Shown here piece by piece: positions 36,766 to 45,529 of a DNA stretch of 64,000 nt. The stretch spans positions 992,001 through 1,056,000 of the forward strand of contig NZ_JAMOAO010000001.1 of the NCBI RefSeq assembly GCF_030555055.1, in the 5' to 3' direction. The DNA comes from Nocardiopsis sp. YSL2. GTDB lineage: Bacteria; Actinomycetota; Actinomycetes; Streptosporangiales; Streptosporangiaceae. A model generated the notes under the pieces. The model did no database searches. It saw nothing but the letters and a program-made list of their open reading frames with translations, and had not been told where the DNA came from. Within the stretch, counting starts at the first letter, position 1. Each line of letters opens with the position of its first letter. The translations under genes and the position numbers were made by a program.

Positions 36766-39192
36766 TCAGTGGACGGTGGACACGCCCGCGTCGTCGAAGG
36801 TGGCGACGTTGCGCAGCGCGCGGGCCGACCCCTGCAGGAGCGGCAGCGCCAGCAGGGCGCCCGAGCCCTCGCCCAGCCGCATCTCCAGGTCGACCAGGGG
36901 GCGCAGCCCCAGGTGTTCGAGTGCGAGCGTGTGCCCGGGCTCGCTGGAACGGTGGCCCGCGAAGCAGGCGGACATGGACTCGGGCGAGATCGCCGACGCG
37001 ACCAGGGCGGCCGCTCCGGCGATGACGCCGTCCAGCAGCACGGGCACCCGCAGGGCGGCGCCGCCGAGCACGAACCCGGCCAGAGCGGCGTGCTCCAGGC
37101 CCCCCAGGGCGGCCAGGACACCGATGGGGTCGGAGCGGTCCACGGGGTTGGCGGCCAGGGCGCGCCGCACGACCTCCACCTTGTGCTCGTGCATGGCGTC
37201 GTCCACGCCGGTCCCGCGGCCGGTGGCCCGGGCCGGGTCCGCGCCGGTCAGGGCGCACACGAGCGTGGCCGCCGGCGTGGTGTTGGCGATGCCCATGTCC
37301 CCGGTGATCAGGCAGCGGTTGCCCGCCGAGACGAGGTCGCGGGCGACCTCGATGCCGCCTTCCAGGGCCTGGAGGGCCTGGGCGCGGGTCATCGCCGGGC
37401 CCTGGGTGAAGTCGGCGGTGCCGCGCGCGACCTTGCGGGGGAGCAGTCCGGCGGCGCGGGGCAGGTCGCCCACCACGCCGACGTCGACCACGGTGACCTC
37501 CGCGCCGACCTGCTCGGCGAAGGCGTTGACGACCGCGCCGCCGTCCAGGAAGTTCTGCACCATCTGCGCGGTGACCTCCTGGGGCCAGGCGGTCACCCCC
37601 TGCGCGTGGACGCCGTGGTCACCGGCGAAGACGGCGACGGCGGCGGGTTCGGGGATGGGCGGGGGGCACTCCTCGGCGAGCCCGGCCAGCTGCACCGAGA
37701 CCTCCTCCAGGACCCCGAGGGAGCCCGGCGGCTTGGTCATCCGGTTCTGGCGGTCCCTCGCCTCCTCCACGGCACGGGGGTTCAGGCCTCCGATGGTGGT
37801 GATGGTCTCCTCCAGCAGGCTTGTGGGCTCCTGGCCGGGTAGACCGCGGTGACCGTACCGGTCGCGGTGGACCGCCCAGGACAGGGGACGCCCCTTGGCC
37901 CAGCCCGCGAGGCTGAGTTCGGGCTCGGTGGGGAACTGCTCGACGTAGCCGACGCAGAGGTAGGCGACGACGTCGAGGTGGGAGGGGAGTTCGAGGGCGT
38001 CGGCGACGTCCCGCTCGTCGACGAAGCCGACCCACCCCACGCCCAGCCCCTCGGCGCGGGCGGCGAGCCACAGGTTCTCCACCGCCAGGGCCGCGGCGTA
38101 GGCGGCGCTGGCCGGCTGGGCGTGGCGGCCCTGGCCGTGGCGGCCGCCGCGGGTGGGGTCGACGGTGACGGCGATGTTGAGGGGGGAGTCGAGGATCGCC
38201 TCGACCTTGAGCCCGGAGAACGCCCGGGCGCGGACGCTGGGCATGGCGCGCGTGTGGTCGTCCCGCTCGGCCTGGGCGAGGTCGCGCACGCGGGAGCGCA
38301 GGTCGGGGGCCTCGATGACCAGGAAGTCCCAGGGCTGGACGTGTCCGACGCTGGGCGCCTGGTGGGCCGCCTGCAGAACGCGCGTGAGGACGTCGTCCGG
38401 CACCGGGTCGGGCCGGAATCCGACACGGACGTCGCGCCGTTCGCGGATGGCGCGGTAGACGGCGTCGCGTTCGGCGTCGTCGAAGGCGTGTCCGGCCCGG
38501 TCGTCGAACGGGGCCGGCCGGTCGTCGGCGGGGGACGTGGTGGTCTGCGCCTGGTCGGCGGGAACCGCCCGGGGGCCGGTGTGGCTCTGCGGTCCGGTGC
38601 GGTCCGGTTCCTCGACGGGCGCGGCTGCTTCGTGTGCGTACATGCTCTGTTCCGGCTCGGGTGCCACGGCGCGGGTCCGCGCGGGCTCGGGGGCTGTGTC
38701 GGACGGTGGTGGCGTCCGTTCGGCGCTGGTGCGCGCGGTGGCGGGGTGACGGCCCTCGGCGGGCTCGGCCGTCCGGGTCTCCGGCTCGCGTTCGCCGCCG
38801 CGGAAGGGGATGACGTTGGGGCGGTGGTCGGTCGCCGTCGGCGCGGCGGCGTCGGGTTCACCGGCGGACGCGGCTCCGGGTTCGGTTTCCGGCTCCGGCT
38901 CGGGCTCGGGCTCGGGCTCGGTGCGGTCCGGTGCCGACGCGGGATCCTCGGCCCGGGGCAGGCGGGTCGGCGCGGTCCGGGGCTCGGGGTGGGGCGTCGC
39001 CGTCGGCGCGGGTTCGGCCGGTGCCGTGGGCGGTCGGCGGAACGGGTTGGCGGGTCCGGCCGACGCGCGCGGGCGCTGTGCCCGCGTGCCGCGGCCGCTC
39101 TCCGGCAGGCCGTCGAGCAGCCCGCCGAGGCCGGAGTCGGCCGTCGGCGCGGGCTCGCCGCGCCGGGCGTCCTCGCGGTCATCGTTGGTCAT
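36766..39192 (-). CDS. cobT: BluB-CobT fusion: DMB synthase and NaMN:DMB phosphoribosyltransferase
   Basis: 808 residues in three parts. Residues 1-~235 are low-complexity P/E/A/T/R sequence, including EPEPEPEPEPETEP near 92-105. Residues ~238-445 are a BluB-type flavin domain (YRAIRERRDVR...F start, HQAPSVGHVQPWDF, GRHAQPASAAYAAALAVENLWLAA region) that destroys FMN to make 5,6-dimethylbenzimidazole. Residues ~455-808 are CobT: TKPPGSLG, FAGDHGVHAQGVTAWP, GDMGIANTT and LGGLEHAALAGFVLGG. The fusion puts synthesis and activation of the cobalamin lower ligand in one protein. ATG 39192 has GGGGAG 5 bases upstream. No cobalamin riboswitch is visible upstream. Confidence 0.93.
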   Translation of the reverse strand: MTNDDREDARRGEPAPTADSGLGGLLDGLPESGRGTRAQRPRASAGPANPFRRPPTAPAEPAPTATPHPEPRTAPTRLPRAEDPASAPDRTEPEPEPEPEPETEPGAASAGEPDAAAPTATDHRPNVIPFRGGEREPETRTAEPAEGRHPATARTSAERTPPPSDTAPEPARTRAVAPEPEQSMYAHEAAAPVEEPDRTGPQSHTGPRAVPADQAQTTTSPADDRPAPFDDRAGHAFDDAERDAVYRAIRERRDVRVGFRPDPVPDDVLTRVLQAAHQAPSVGHVQPWDFLVIEAPDLRSRVRDLAQAERDDHTRAMPSVRARAFSGLKVEAILDSPLNIAVTVDPTRGGRHGQGRHAQPASAAYAAALAVENLWLAARAEGLGVGWVGFVDERDVADALELPSHLDVVAYLCVGYVEQFPTEPELSLAGWAKGRPLSWAVHRDRYGHRGLPGQEPTSLLEETITTIGGLNPRAVEEARDRQNRMTKPPGSLGVLEEVSVQLAGLAEECPPPIPEPAAVAVFAGDHGVHAQGVTAWPQEVTAQMVQNFLDGGAVVNAFAEQVGAEVTVVDVGVVGDLPRAAGLLPRKVARGTADFTQGPAMTRAQALQALEGGIEVARDLVSAGNRCLITGDMGIANTTPAATLVCALTGADPARATGRGTGVDDAMHEHKVEVVRRALAANPVDRSDPIGVLAALGGLEHAALAGFVLGGAALRVPVLLDGVIAGAAALVASAISPESMSACFAGHRSSEPGHTLALEHLGLRPLVDLEMRLGEGSGALLALPLLQGSARALRNVATFDDAGVSTVH

Positions 39193-39337
39193 GATCGCTC
39201 CCCGTGGAGGTGTGTCGACTGCCCGTAGTCCGCTTGATCCGTCTAGAGACCGGTAAGCGTAGTGTGCGGCGTTCATCCCATCCGCACGGGTCCCCCCAGA
39301 CCCCGGACAACCGGGCCCGGCACGGTCGCCGAGCGCC

Positions 39338-40357
39338 TCAAGTCACCACCAACTGTGCCAGAGTTCGCCCCAGTACGCGGTGGGTACTCGGTTCCCGCAC
39401 GGCCACCCTGAGCCACTCCGGCCCCAGCCCGGGAAAGGTGTCGCCCCGCCGAACGGCCACGCCCCGATCGCGCAGGCGCTCGCGCAGCCGATCCGCTTCG
39501 GGTGCTCTGACCAGGAGGAACGACCCCCGCGCACCGGGAAGTACGTGCAGCCCCGCGGCCTCGAGCACAGCGGCCAGGTCCCGGCGCCGCTCCTCCAGCC
39601 GCGCCGCCCAGGCGTCGGCCTCGGCGACCGCGCGGGGGGAGCAGCAGGCCTCGATCGCGGCCAGCGCCGGGGAGGAGACGGGCCACAGGGGCTGGGCCGC
39701 GGCCAGGCGCGCGGCCAGCGCGGGTTCGGCGAGCAGGTATCCGGCGCGCAGGCCCGCCAGCGACCACGTCTTGGTGAGGCTGCGGACCACCACCAGTCCC
39801 GGCAGGTCGCGACGCCCGGCCAGGGACTCGGGCTCGCCCGGGACGCAGTCGGCGAACGCCTCGTCGACCACGAGCACCCGCCCGGGGCGGGCCAGGGCGG
39901 CCAGGGTCCGGGCCGGGTGCAGCACGGACGTGGGGTTGGTGGGGTTGCCCAGGACGACGAGGTCGGCGTCGTCGGGGACCAGGGCCGGGTCGAGGGTGAA
40001 GTCGGGGTCGAGCACGACCCGGTCGACGCTGTGCCCGGCTGCGCGCAGGGCGGCCTCGGGCTCGGTGAACTGGGGGTGCACGACCACCGCCCGGACCGGA
40101 TCCAGGGCGCGCGCCAGCAGGACGAACGCCTCGGCGGCGCCCGCGGTGAGCAGTACCTCGGCGGGATCCCGATCGTGGCGCCGGGCGACCGCCGCCCGAG
40201 CCGCGCTCTGGTCCGGGTAGGCGCCCAGGTGCGCCAGGGAGTCGGCGAGGCGGCGGCCCAGCCACGCCGGAGGCGCGGTCCCGCGCACGTTCACGGCGAA
40301 GTCCAGCAGTCCGCCGCCGGTCTCGGCGTCGCCGTGATGCCGCAGGTCGTAGCCCAT
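39338..40357 (-). CDS. cobC: PLP-dependent threonine-phosphate decarboxylase-like protein CobC
   Basis: 339 residues of the class I aminotransferase fold: YDLRHHGDAETGGGLLDFAVN start, YPDQSAARAAVA, NPTNPTS, DEAFADCVPGE, and the PLP lysine in SLTKTWSLAGLRAGY. In cobalamin synthesis such proteins supply (R)-1-amino-2-propanol phosphate from L-threonine phosphate. It lies 145 bases upstream of the bluB-cobT gene on the same strand, consistent with the pathway. ATG 40357 is chosen (GGGGGAG 7 bases upstream) over GTG 40363, which would be 1 base from the ribosome site. Confidence 0.9.
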   Translation of the reverse strand: MGYDLRHHGDAETGGGLLDFAVNVRGTAPPAWLGRRLADSLAHLGAYPDQSAARAAVARRHDRDPAEVLLTAGAAEAFVLLARALDPVRAVVVHPQFTEPEAALRAAGHSVDRVVLDPDFTLDPALVPDDADLVVLGNPTNPTSVLHPARTLAALARPGRVLVVDEAFADCVPGEPESLAGRRDLPGLVVVRSLTKTWSLAGLRAGYLLAEPALAARLAAAQPLWPVSSPALAAIEACCSPRAVAEADAWAARLEERRRDLAAVLEAAGLHVLPGARGSFLLVRAPEADRLRERLRDRGVAVRRGDTFPGLGPEWLRVAVREPSTHRVLGRTLAQLVVT

Positions 40358-40590
40358 GTCCACACTCCCCCTCGAAACGAGGGCACACTAGCCCATCCCA
40401 CCCCACACAGCCCACACGCCTACGCCGACCAGACACGGGGGCACGACCGAACGTCATCGGGGGCACGCGGCCGGTCGCCCGTGCGGCGGTGGTCACGGCA
40501 CCGACGGCGGCGGGACGGCCCCGTGCCAGGTCACCGGGCCCGCCCGCGTATCGTGAGCGCAGCCCACCGCCGTTCCGGGAGACCTCCAGC

Positions 40591-41166
40591 GTGACCGACA
40601 CCCAGACCAGACCGATGATGCCGTCCGTGATCCTGGAGACGGAACGGCTGCGGCTGCGCGCGTTCGTCGAAGCCGACATCGACGACGTGTTCCGCACCTA
40701 CTCCGACCCGGCCGTGCAGCGGTGGGTCCCCCTCCCCGCACCGGGTGTCCCCTACACCCGCGAGATCGCCGAGCACTGGTGCCGTGAGGCCGCGCCCGCG
40801 CTGCGGACGAGCGGCGACGGGCAGCAGTGGGCGGCCGTGGAGCGCGAGTCCGGCCGCCTGGTGGGCGCCTTCGGCCTGCTGCGCACGCAGTGGCCCGCGA
40901 TGATCACCGAGATCGGCTACGCCGTCTCGCCCTGGGCACGGGGCCGGGGATACGCGACCGAGGCGGCCGTGGCCGTCTCCCGCTGGGCCGTCGACCAGGG
41001 CTTCCAGCGCGTGGAGTTGAAGGCCGCCGTCGGCAACACGGCCTCGCGCCGCGTGGCCGTCAGGGCCGGCTTCTCCCCCGAGGGCGTCGAACGCAACGCG
41101 ATGCCGCTGCACGAGGGCCGCACCCACCTGGCCGTGTACAGCCTGCTGCCCGCCGACCTGCTCTGA
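40591..41166 (+). CDS. GNAT-family N-acetyltransferase (RimJ/RimL-like)
   Basis: 191 residues of the RimJ/RimL type: LETERLRLRAF start, EIGYAVSPWARGRGYATEA carrying the acetyl-CoA pyrophosphate loop (RGRGYA), and the VELKAAVGNTASRRVAVRAGF C-terminal part. It acetylates an unknown amine, perhaps a protein N-terminus. GTG 40591 begins VTDTQTRPMMPSV, with GGGAG 9 bases upstream. It converges on the DUF6504 gene (6 bases between stops). Confidence 0.88.
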   Translation: MTDTQTRPMMPSVILETERLRLRAFVEADIDDVFRTYSDPAVQRWVPLPAPGVPYTREIAEHWCREAAPALRTSGDGQQWAAVERESGRLVGAFGLLRTQWPAMITEIGYAVSPWARGRGYATEAAVAVSRWAVDQGFQRVELKAAVGNTASRRVAVRAGFSPEGVERNAMPLHEGRTHLAVYSLLPADLL

Positions 41167-41172
41167 GGCCGC

Positions 41173-41541
41173 TCAGTCCCACACACGGGAGAGCAGCCAC
41201 TGGTCGGACACGGTGTCGTGCAGCAGTTCGTACACGCCCTGTGCCTCCAGAGCGCCCGCCTCCACCCGCCAGTGCCGGCGCTCGGGCACCTGGGGCTCGA
41301 CCGTCGGTGTCCAGTCCATCCGCAGTGTGACCCAGTGGTCGATGATCCGGCGCACGCCGTAGACCCTGCCGTTCCACGTGAAGCGCAGCGGGCGCCCCTG
41401 GTCCTCCACGACCGAGACCGACGCCCCGTAGTACCGTCCCACGACGCTTCCCCGCTTCCCCTCGACACCGACCGACTCCCGCACCCGGCGCACACCGCCG
41501 GGACACTGCTCGTGGGGAAGTTCGCCGTAGCGTTCGAACAT
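41173..41541 (-). CDS. DUF6504-family protein, LexA-box controlled
   Basis: 122 residues: MFERYGELPHEQCPGG start, GRPLRFTWNGRVYGVRRIIDHWV and QGVYELLHDTVSDQWLLSRVWD. I recognise this as DUF6504; in several actinobacteria such genes sit beside Y-family or ImuB-type polymerase genes, suggesting a role in mutagenic repair. Here it stands alone, but a LexA box overlaps its start codon. A TAGGGT -10 element ends 8 bases before ATG, with TTCCAA 17 bases further up, implying a leaderless mRNA whose start lies inside the operator. Exact biochemical role unknown. Confidence 0.78.
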   Translation of the reverse strand: MFERYGELPHEQCPGGVRRVRESVGVEGKRGSVVGRYYGASVSVVEDQGRPLRFTWNGRVYGVRRIIDHWVTLRMDWTPTVEPQVPERRHWRVEAGALEAQGVYELLHDTVSDQWLLSRVWD

Positions 41542-41549
41542 GTGTTCTA
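41534..41549 (-). promoter_or_regulatory. LexA (SOS) box over the DUF6504 start
   Basis: Minus strand reads TAGAACACATGTTCGA, one mismatch from the actinobacterial SOS box TCGAAC-N4-GTTCGA, with both GAAC and GTTC core half-sites exact. It overlaps the ATG at 41541 and the inferred transcription start, an ideal repressor position. Confidence 0.75.
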
Positions 41550-41974
41550 ACCCTAGCGAAATCGGAGTGCGCTTGGAACCGTTTCCGCGCACGCGGCATC
41601 ACCACTGGTGATCCGCCCGCGGCCTCCCCGAGCCCCCGGGCGTCCGTCTCGGTCCGTACGCTGGGCCGCACCCCACCACCGACGAGGCCCTCAGATGTCG
41701 AACAGCTCCAGGCCACCGCGACCGCCCCGCCCGGAGCGGGCCGGCGGCGAGCGGGGGTGGAGGGCTGCCGGGGGTCGGACGGCTGCCGGGCCCGAGCCCT
41801 GGACGACGGGGCCGTCGCCCGGCCCGTCGCCGTCCCCCTCGAGGACTCCCCCCGGGACGCGATCCTGACCGGCTGACCACCCGCCCCGCCCCACCAGACC
41901 AGAAGCGAGACGGCGTGTCGTCCTCGGTACGCTGTTAGCCGCGCATCACACGATCCATACGAGGGACCCCACCT
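41542..41974. other. 433-base region between DUF6504 and the kinase gene
   Basis: A 57-residue ORF (41695-41868, MSNSSRPPRPPRPER... with GACGAGG 7 bases upstream) has a plausible ribosome site but proline/arginine-rich content. The frame two bases over (from about 41697, ending ...VPLEDSPRDAILTG) has more coding-like third positions but no start codon. I cannot decide between a small gene, a decayed gene end and chance. GAGGGA before the kinase start is clear. Confidence 0.4.
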
Positions 41975-44272
41975 GTGACGTCGAACGGCCACCAGAGCGG
42001 CAAGCCCCTGCGCGCGGGGGACCCGCGCGAACTCGACGGCTACCGCATCGTCAGCCGCCTCGGCCGGGGCGGCATGGGCACCGTCTACCTCGCCAGGGAC
42101 TCCGCCGAGCGGACCGTGGCCGTCAAGCTCATCCACCCCGACCTGGCCGACGACGAGGCCTTCTGTCGACGCTTCGCCCGCGAGGTCGAGTCCGCACGCC
42201 GCGTGGCCCGCTTCTCCACCGCCGGCGTGATCGACGCGCGCCTGGACGGCGATCCCCTCTACATCGTCTCGGAGTACGTGCCCGGCCCCAATCTCGACGA
42301 GGCCGTCCGCGCGGACGGCGTCATGGCCGGAGGGACTCTGGAGAGCCTGGCGCTGGGCGTGGCCGCCGCCCTCACCGCCATCCACGGCTCGGGGGTGATC
42401 CACCGGGACCTCAAGCCCGCCAACGTCCTGCTCTCCCCGGTCGGCCCGAAGGTCATCGACTTCGGCATCGCCCGCGCCCTGGACGGCACCGGGGGCGCGG
42501 TCACCCGCTCCAGCCAGCTCATGGGCACCCCCTCCTACACGGCGCCCGAGCTCATCATGGGCCGACAGCCCACCCCCGCGGCCGACATCTTCGCCTGGGG
42601 CTGTCTGATCGTCTTCGCCGGGACCGGCGCCGCGCCCTTCGACGCCGCCACCGTGCCCGCCGTCCTGCACAACATCTCCTCGGCGCCGCCCCGGCTCGAC
42701 GGTCTGGACCCGAGCCTGTACGACCTGGTCTCCTCCGCGTTGGACAAGGAGCCGGGGAACCGTCCGAGCTCCCAGCAGATCCTCGACCGGCTGGTCGGTC
42801 AGCAGGACCCGGCGGAGGCCGAGGTGCGCCGCACCATCACGACCTCGTGGGCACCGCCGTCCTCCGCTCCCGTGCCCGGCACTCCGCCCGAGACGGCGGC
42901 GCGGGACCGCGAACCGGAACGGTCCCAGCCCGGGGCGTCCGAGGCGGACCGGTCCGGGGCGGAACCGTTCCCGGAGCCGTCCGCGGGCCGGTCGGGCGCT
43001 CCCGACGGTCAGGCGGCAGGGCCGACACCGCCCGAAGCGCCCACGCCCGCCAGCGGTCAGGACACCCGGGCGCGGCAGCCGCACGAGCGGCCGACCCGGA
43101 TCCAGCCCGCACAGGAGCAGCCCGGTGCCGCGGCCCCCGCGCTCGCCGCGGTTCCGCACGTCCAACAGCCCGTTCAGGGCCGGCCCCCGTCGGGGGCCCA
43201 ACAGCCCCCGGGCCAGGGCGGCCATCCGCCCCCGGGGCGCGGATACCCCGGCCCCTACGGCGGACCGGCGCACTACGGCCCCTCGGGCGGCCACCCGGGC
43301 GGGCAGGTGTACGGACACCAGTCTCCTCCGCACGGGCAGGCCGGATTCGCCGCCTACGCGGGTCCGGGCGGACCCGGCGGCCCGGGACGGCCGAACGGCA
43401 CCGGCGACGGGACACCGCCCGGGAGCGGCGGAGCACGCAGGAGACTCACGGTGATCGGCGGGGCCGTGGGCGCCGTCGTCCTGGTGGCGGGCGCGGGCAC
43501 GGTGTTCTGGATGAACAGGGACACGCCGATACCGGAGAACACCGTCTCCATCTACAACACCGACTTCACCACCGATCCCGGCTGGACCAACAGCGCCTTC
43601 GAGGCCGGGGAGCAGGACGGCTACTGGGCCGAGCAGAGCGGCGTCGTGATGACGCTCGACCCCGAGGACGGCGAGAGCCGGGGGACGATCGTGCCCCTGG
43701 AGCGCGACGACCCCCTGCCCGACCAGGTGCTGGTGAGCACCACCGCGTACGCGGCCGAAGGACCCGAGCAGGCGACACTGGGCGTGCGCTGCTGGGACAA
43801 CGACGGCGAGGAGTACCGCAGCCAGTACGAGGCGCTGCTGCGCTACGACGGCGAGCGCGCCGAGATCCACCGGATGCACGAGGGCGAGGGGGACCGCACC
43901 CTCTCCCGGACCAACGAGGTCCCCGCGTACGAGGCCTACCCCCTCTTCGACGCGTCGGCGCGCAGCGAGTCCGGCGACGGCACGAGCGGCGGCCCCTACG
44001 ACTTCGACGTCGAGTCCGTCCCCACCAACACCGTCACCCTCTCGTGCGCGCTGCGGGAGGAAGGTGAGGGCGACGCGGTGATGGAGCTGTCCATGTGGGT
44101 CAACGGCGAGCACGTCCTGACGACCACGGACCCCGAGCCCCTGCCCGAAGACGCCGAGGACCCCGAGGACCGCCGCCGTGTCGGCCTGGTCACACGGCCG
44201 GGCCCGGGCAACGACCCCCTGGGAGTGCTCTACACGGCGTTCTCCGTCCACGAGATCGTGGTGGAGGAGTAG
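41975..44272 (+). CDS. Receptor-type Ser/Thr protein kinase (PknB-like)
   Basis: 765 residues. The N-terminal Hanks kinase (about 20-275) has glycine loop LGRGGMGTVYLARD, VAVKLIHP with the ATP lysine, catalytic HRDLKPANVLL, DFGIAR and the activation segment MGTPSYTAPE. A long P/G/Q-rich linker (about 280-485) leads to one membrane helix (about 491-512). The extracytoplasmic ~250 residues look like a beta-rich lectin-type domain without PASTA repeats. It is probably a sensor kinase for a cell-surface ligand. GTG 41975 with GAGGGA 8 bases upstream. No phosphatase partner is adjacent. Confidence 0.93.
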   Translation: MTSNGHQSGKPLRAGDPRELDGYRIVSRLGRGGMGTVYLARDSAERTVAVKLIHPDLADDEAFCRRFAREVESARRVARFSTAGVIDARLDGDPLYIVSEYVPGPNLDEAVRADGVMAGGTLESLALGVAAALTAIHGSGVIHRDLKPANVLLSPVGPKVIDFGIARALDGTGGAVTRSSQLMGTPSYTAPELIMGRQPTPAADIFAWGCLIVFAGTGAAPFDAATVPAVLHNISSAPPRLDGLDPSLYDLVSSALDKEPGNRPSSQQILDRLVGQQDPAEAEVRRTITTSWAPPSSAPVPGTPPETAARDREPERSQPGASEADRSGAEPFPEPSAGRSGAPDGQAAGPTPPEAPTPASGQDTRARQPHERPTRIQPAQEQPGAAAPALAAVPHVQQPVQGRPPSGAQQPPGQGGHPPPGRGYPGPYGGPAHYGPSGGHPGGQVYGHQSPPHGQAGFAAYAGPGGPGGPGRPNGTGDGTPPGSGGARRRLTVIGGAVGAVVLVAGAGTVFWMNRDTPIPENTVSIYNTDFTTDPGWTNSAFEAGEQDGYWAEQSGVVMTLDPEDGESRGTIVPLERDDPLPDQVLVSTTAYAAEGPEQATLGVRCWDNDGEEYRSQYEALLRYDGERAEIHRMHEGEGDRTLSRTNEVPAYEAYPLFDASARSESGDGTSGGPYDFDVESVPTNTVTLSCALREEGEGDAVMELSMWVNGEHVLTTTDPEPLPEDAEDPEDRRRVGLVTRPGPGNDPLGVLYTAFSVHEIVVEE

Positions 44273-44395
44273 GGCGGACCGCGTTCCCGGCACGGACGCC
44301 CACCCGTGTGGGACGCCTGGACCCGTCCGTGCTGTCAGGGGGCCGGTCCGTGCTGCCATGATGCGGGAGACGGACCAGACGAGGAGAGGTGGACC

Positions 44396-45361
44396 ATGCG
44401 CGCCATCGTCATCGAGGAACACGGCGGACCCGAGGTCCTGCGGCTGACGGAGAGACCCGATCCGACCCCCGGCCCCGGCGAGGCCCTCGTGGACGTGGAG
44501 TCGCGCGGGGTCAACTTCATCGACATCTACCAGCGCAGCGGGGCGTACAGCGTCCCCCTCCCCTTCGTTCCGGGTATGGAGGCCGCGGGTGTGGTCGCCG
44601 CCGTGGGCGAGGGCGTCACCGACCTGTCGGTGGGCCAGCGGGTCGGCTGGGCGATGGCCCCCGGCGGGTACGCCGACCGTGCCGTGGTCGAGGCGGGCCT
44701 GCTCGTGCCGCTGCCGGACGGTGTCTCCGCCGACCAGGCGGCGGCCCTGTTCCTGCAGGGCCTGACGGCGCACTACCTCACGCACTCGGTGCACCCGGTC
44801 GCCGAGGGCGACACGGTCCTGGTGCACGCGGCCGCCGGCGGGACGGGTCTGCTCATCACCCAGCTCGCCAAGGAGCGCGGGGCACGCGTGATCGGCACCG
44901 TGTCCACGGAGGAGAAGGAGCGCGTGGCCCGCGCGGCGGGCGCGGACGAGGTCATCCGCTACACCGAGAGCCCGGTCGCCGAGTCGGTCCGCGACCTGAC
45001 CGGCGGCGAGGGTGTGGCCGCGGTGTACGACGGCGTCGGCCGCGACACCTTCGACGCGAGTCTGGCGTCGCTGCGCCCGCGCGGCATGCTCGCGCTGTTC
45101 GGCCAGGCCAGCGGCGCGGTGGAGCCCGTGGACCCGCAGCGGCTCAACGCGGCGGGGTCGGTCTACCTCGCCCGGCCCTCACTGGCCTACTTCGTCGCCG
45201 ACCGCGAGGAGCTCCTGGGCCGGTGCCGGGACCTGTTCTCCCTGTTGGAAGCGGGGCGCCTGGACGTGCGGATCGGCGGACCGTACCCGCTGGCCGACGC
45301 CGGCCGGGCCCACGCCGACCTCGCCGCACGGCGCACGACGGGCAAGCTGCTGCTGACCTGA
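44396..45361 (+). CDS. Zinc-independent quinone oxidoreductase (QOR/MDR family)
   Basis: 321 residues: MRAIVIEEHGGPEVLRL start, SRGVNFIDIYQRSGAY (QOR signature), PFVPGMEAAGVVAAVGEGV, and the NADPH-binding VLVHAAAGGTGLLITQLAK Rossmann motif followed by GTVSTEEKERVARAAGADE. It is expected to reduce quinones or enones with NADPH. No zinc ligands. ATG 44396 has GAGAGG 6 bases upstream. Stand-alone, convergent with the SPFH operon. Confidence 0.93.
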   Translation: MRAIVIEEHGGPEVLRLTERPDPTPGPGEALVDVESRGVNFIDIYQRSGAYSVPLPFVPGMEAAGVVAAVGEGVTDLSVGQRVGWAMAPGGYADRAVVEAGLLVPLPDGVSADQAAALFLQGLTAHYLTHSVHPVAEGDTVLVHAAAGGTGLLITQLAKERGARVIGTVSTEEKERVARAAGADEVIRYTESPVAESVRDLTGGEGVAAVYDGVGRDTFDASLASLRPRGMLALFGQASGAVEPVDPQRLNAAGSVYLARPSLAYFVADREELLGRCRDLFSLLEAGRLDVRIGGPYPLADAGRAHADLAARRTTGKLLLT

Positions 45362-45440
45362 TGCCGACATGGGTCGACCGGGCGCCCGGCGCCCGGTCGG
45401 CCTCGCCATCAACGGGGCCCTCAGGCCCATCAGCCCATCG

Positions 45441-45467
45441 GGTCCTCGGGGTCCTCGGGGTCCTCGG
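45441..45467. repeat. 9-bp tandem repeat, three perfect copies
   Basis: GGTCCTCGG occurs three times head-to-tail, followed by a fourth partial copy (GGTCGAGG). It lies between the stops of the convergent oxidoreductase and SPFH genes. In one minus frame it would encode repeated Asp-Pro-Glu. Confidence 0.7.
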
Positions 45468-45529
45468 GGTCGAGGTTGTCGGAGCCCGGCCCCCGAGGTT
45501 CCGTCAGGCCCGTTCGGAGGCGCCCGTGT

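Noticed and set aside
39193-40590. Cobalamin riboswitch upstream of the cob genes
   Set aside because: I looked for the conserved B12-box (GCCACTG) and the surrounding G-rich core on the minus strand and saw neither.
41060-44827. 1255-codon minus-strand open frame across the DUF6504, kinase and oxidoreductase genes
   Set aside because: It is antisense to clear kinase and QOR domains, has R/G/A-rich composition, and arises from high GC third positions.
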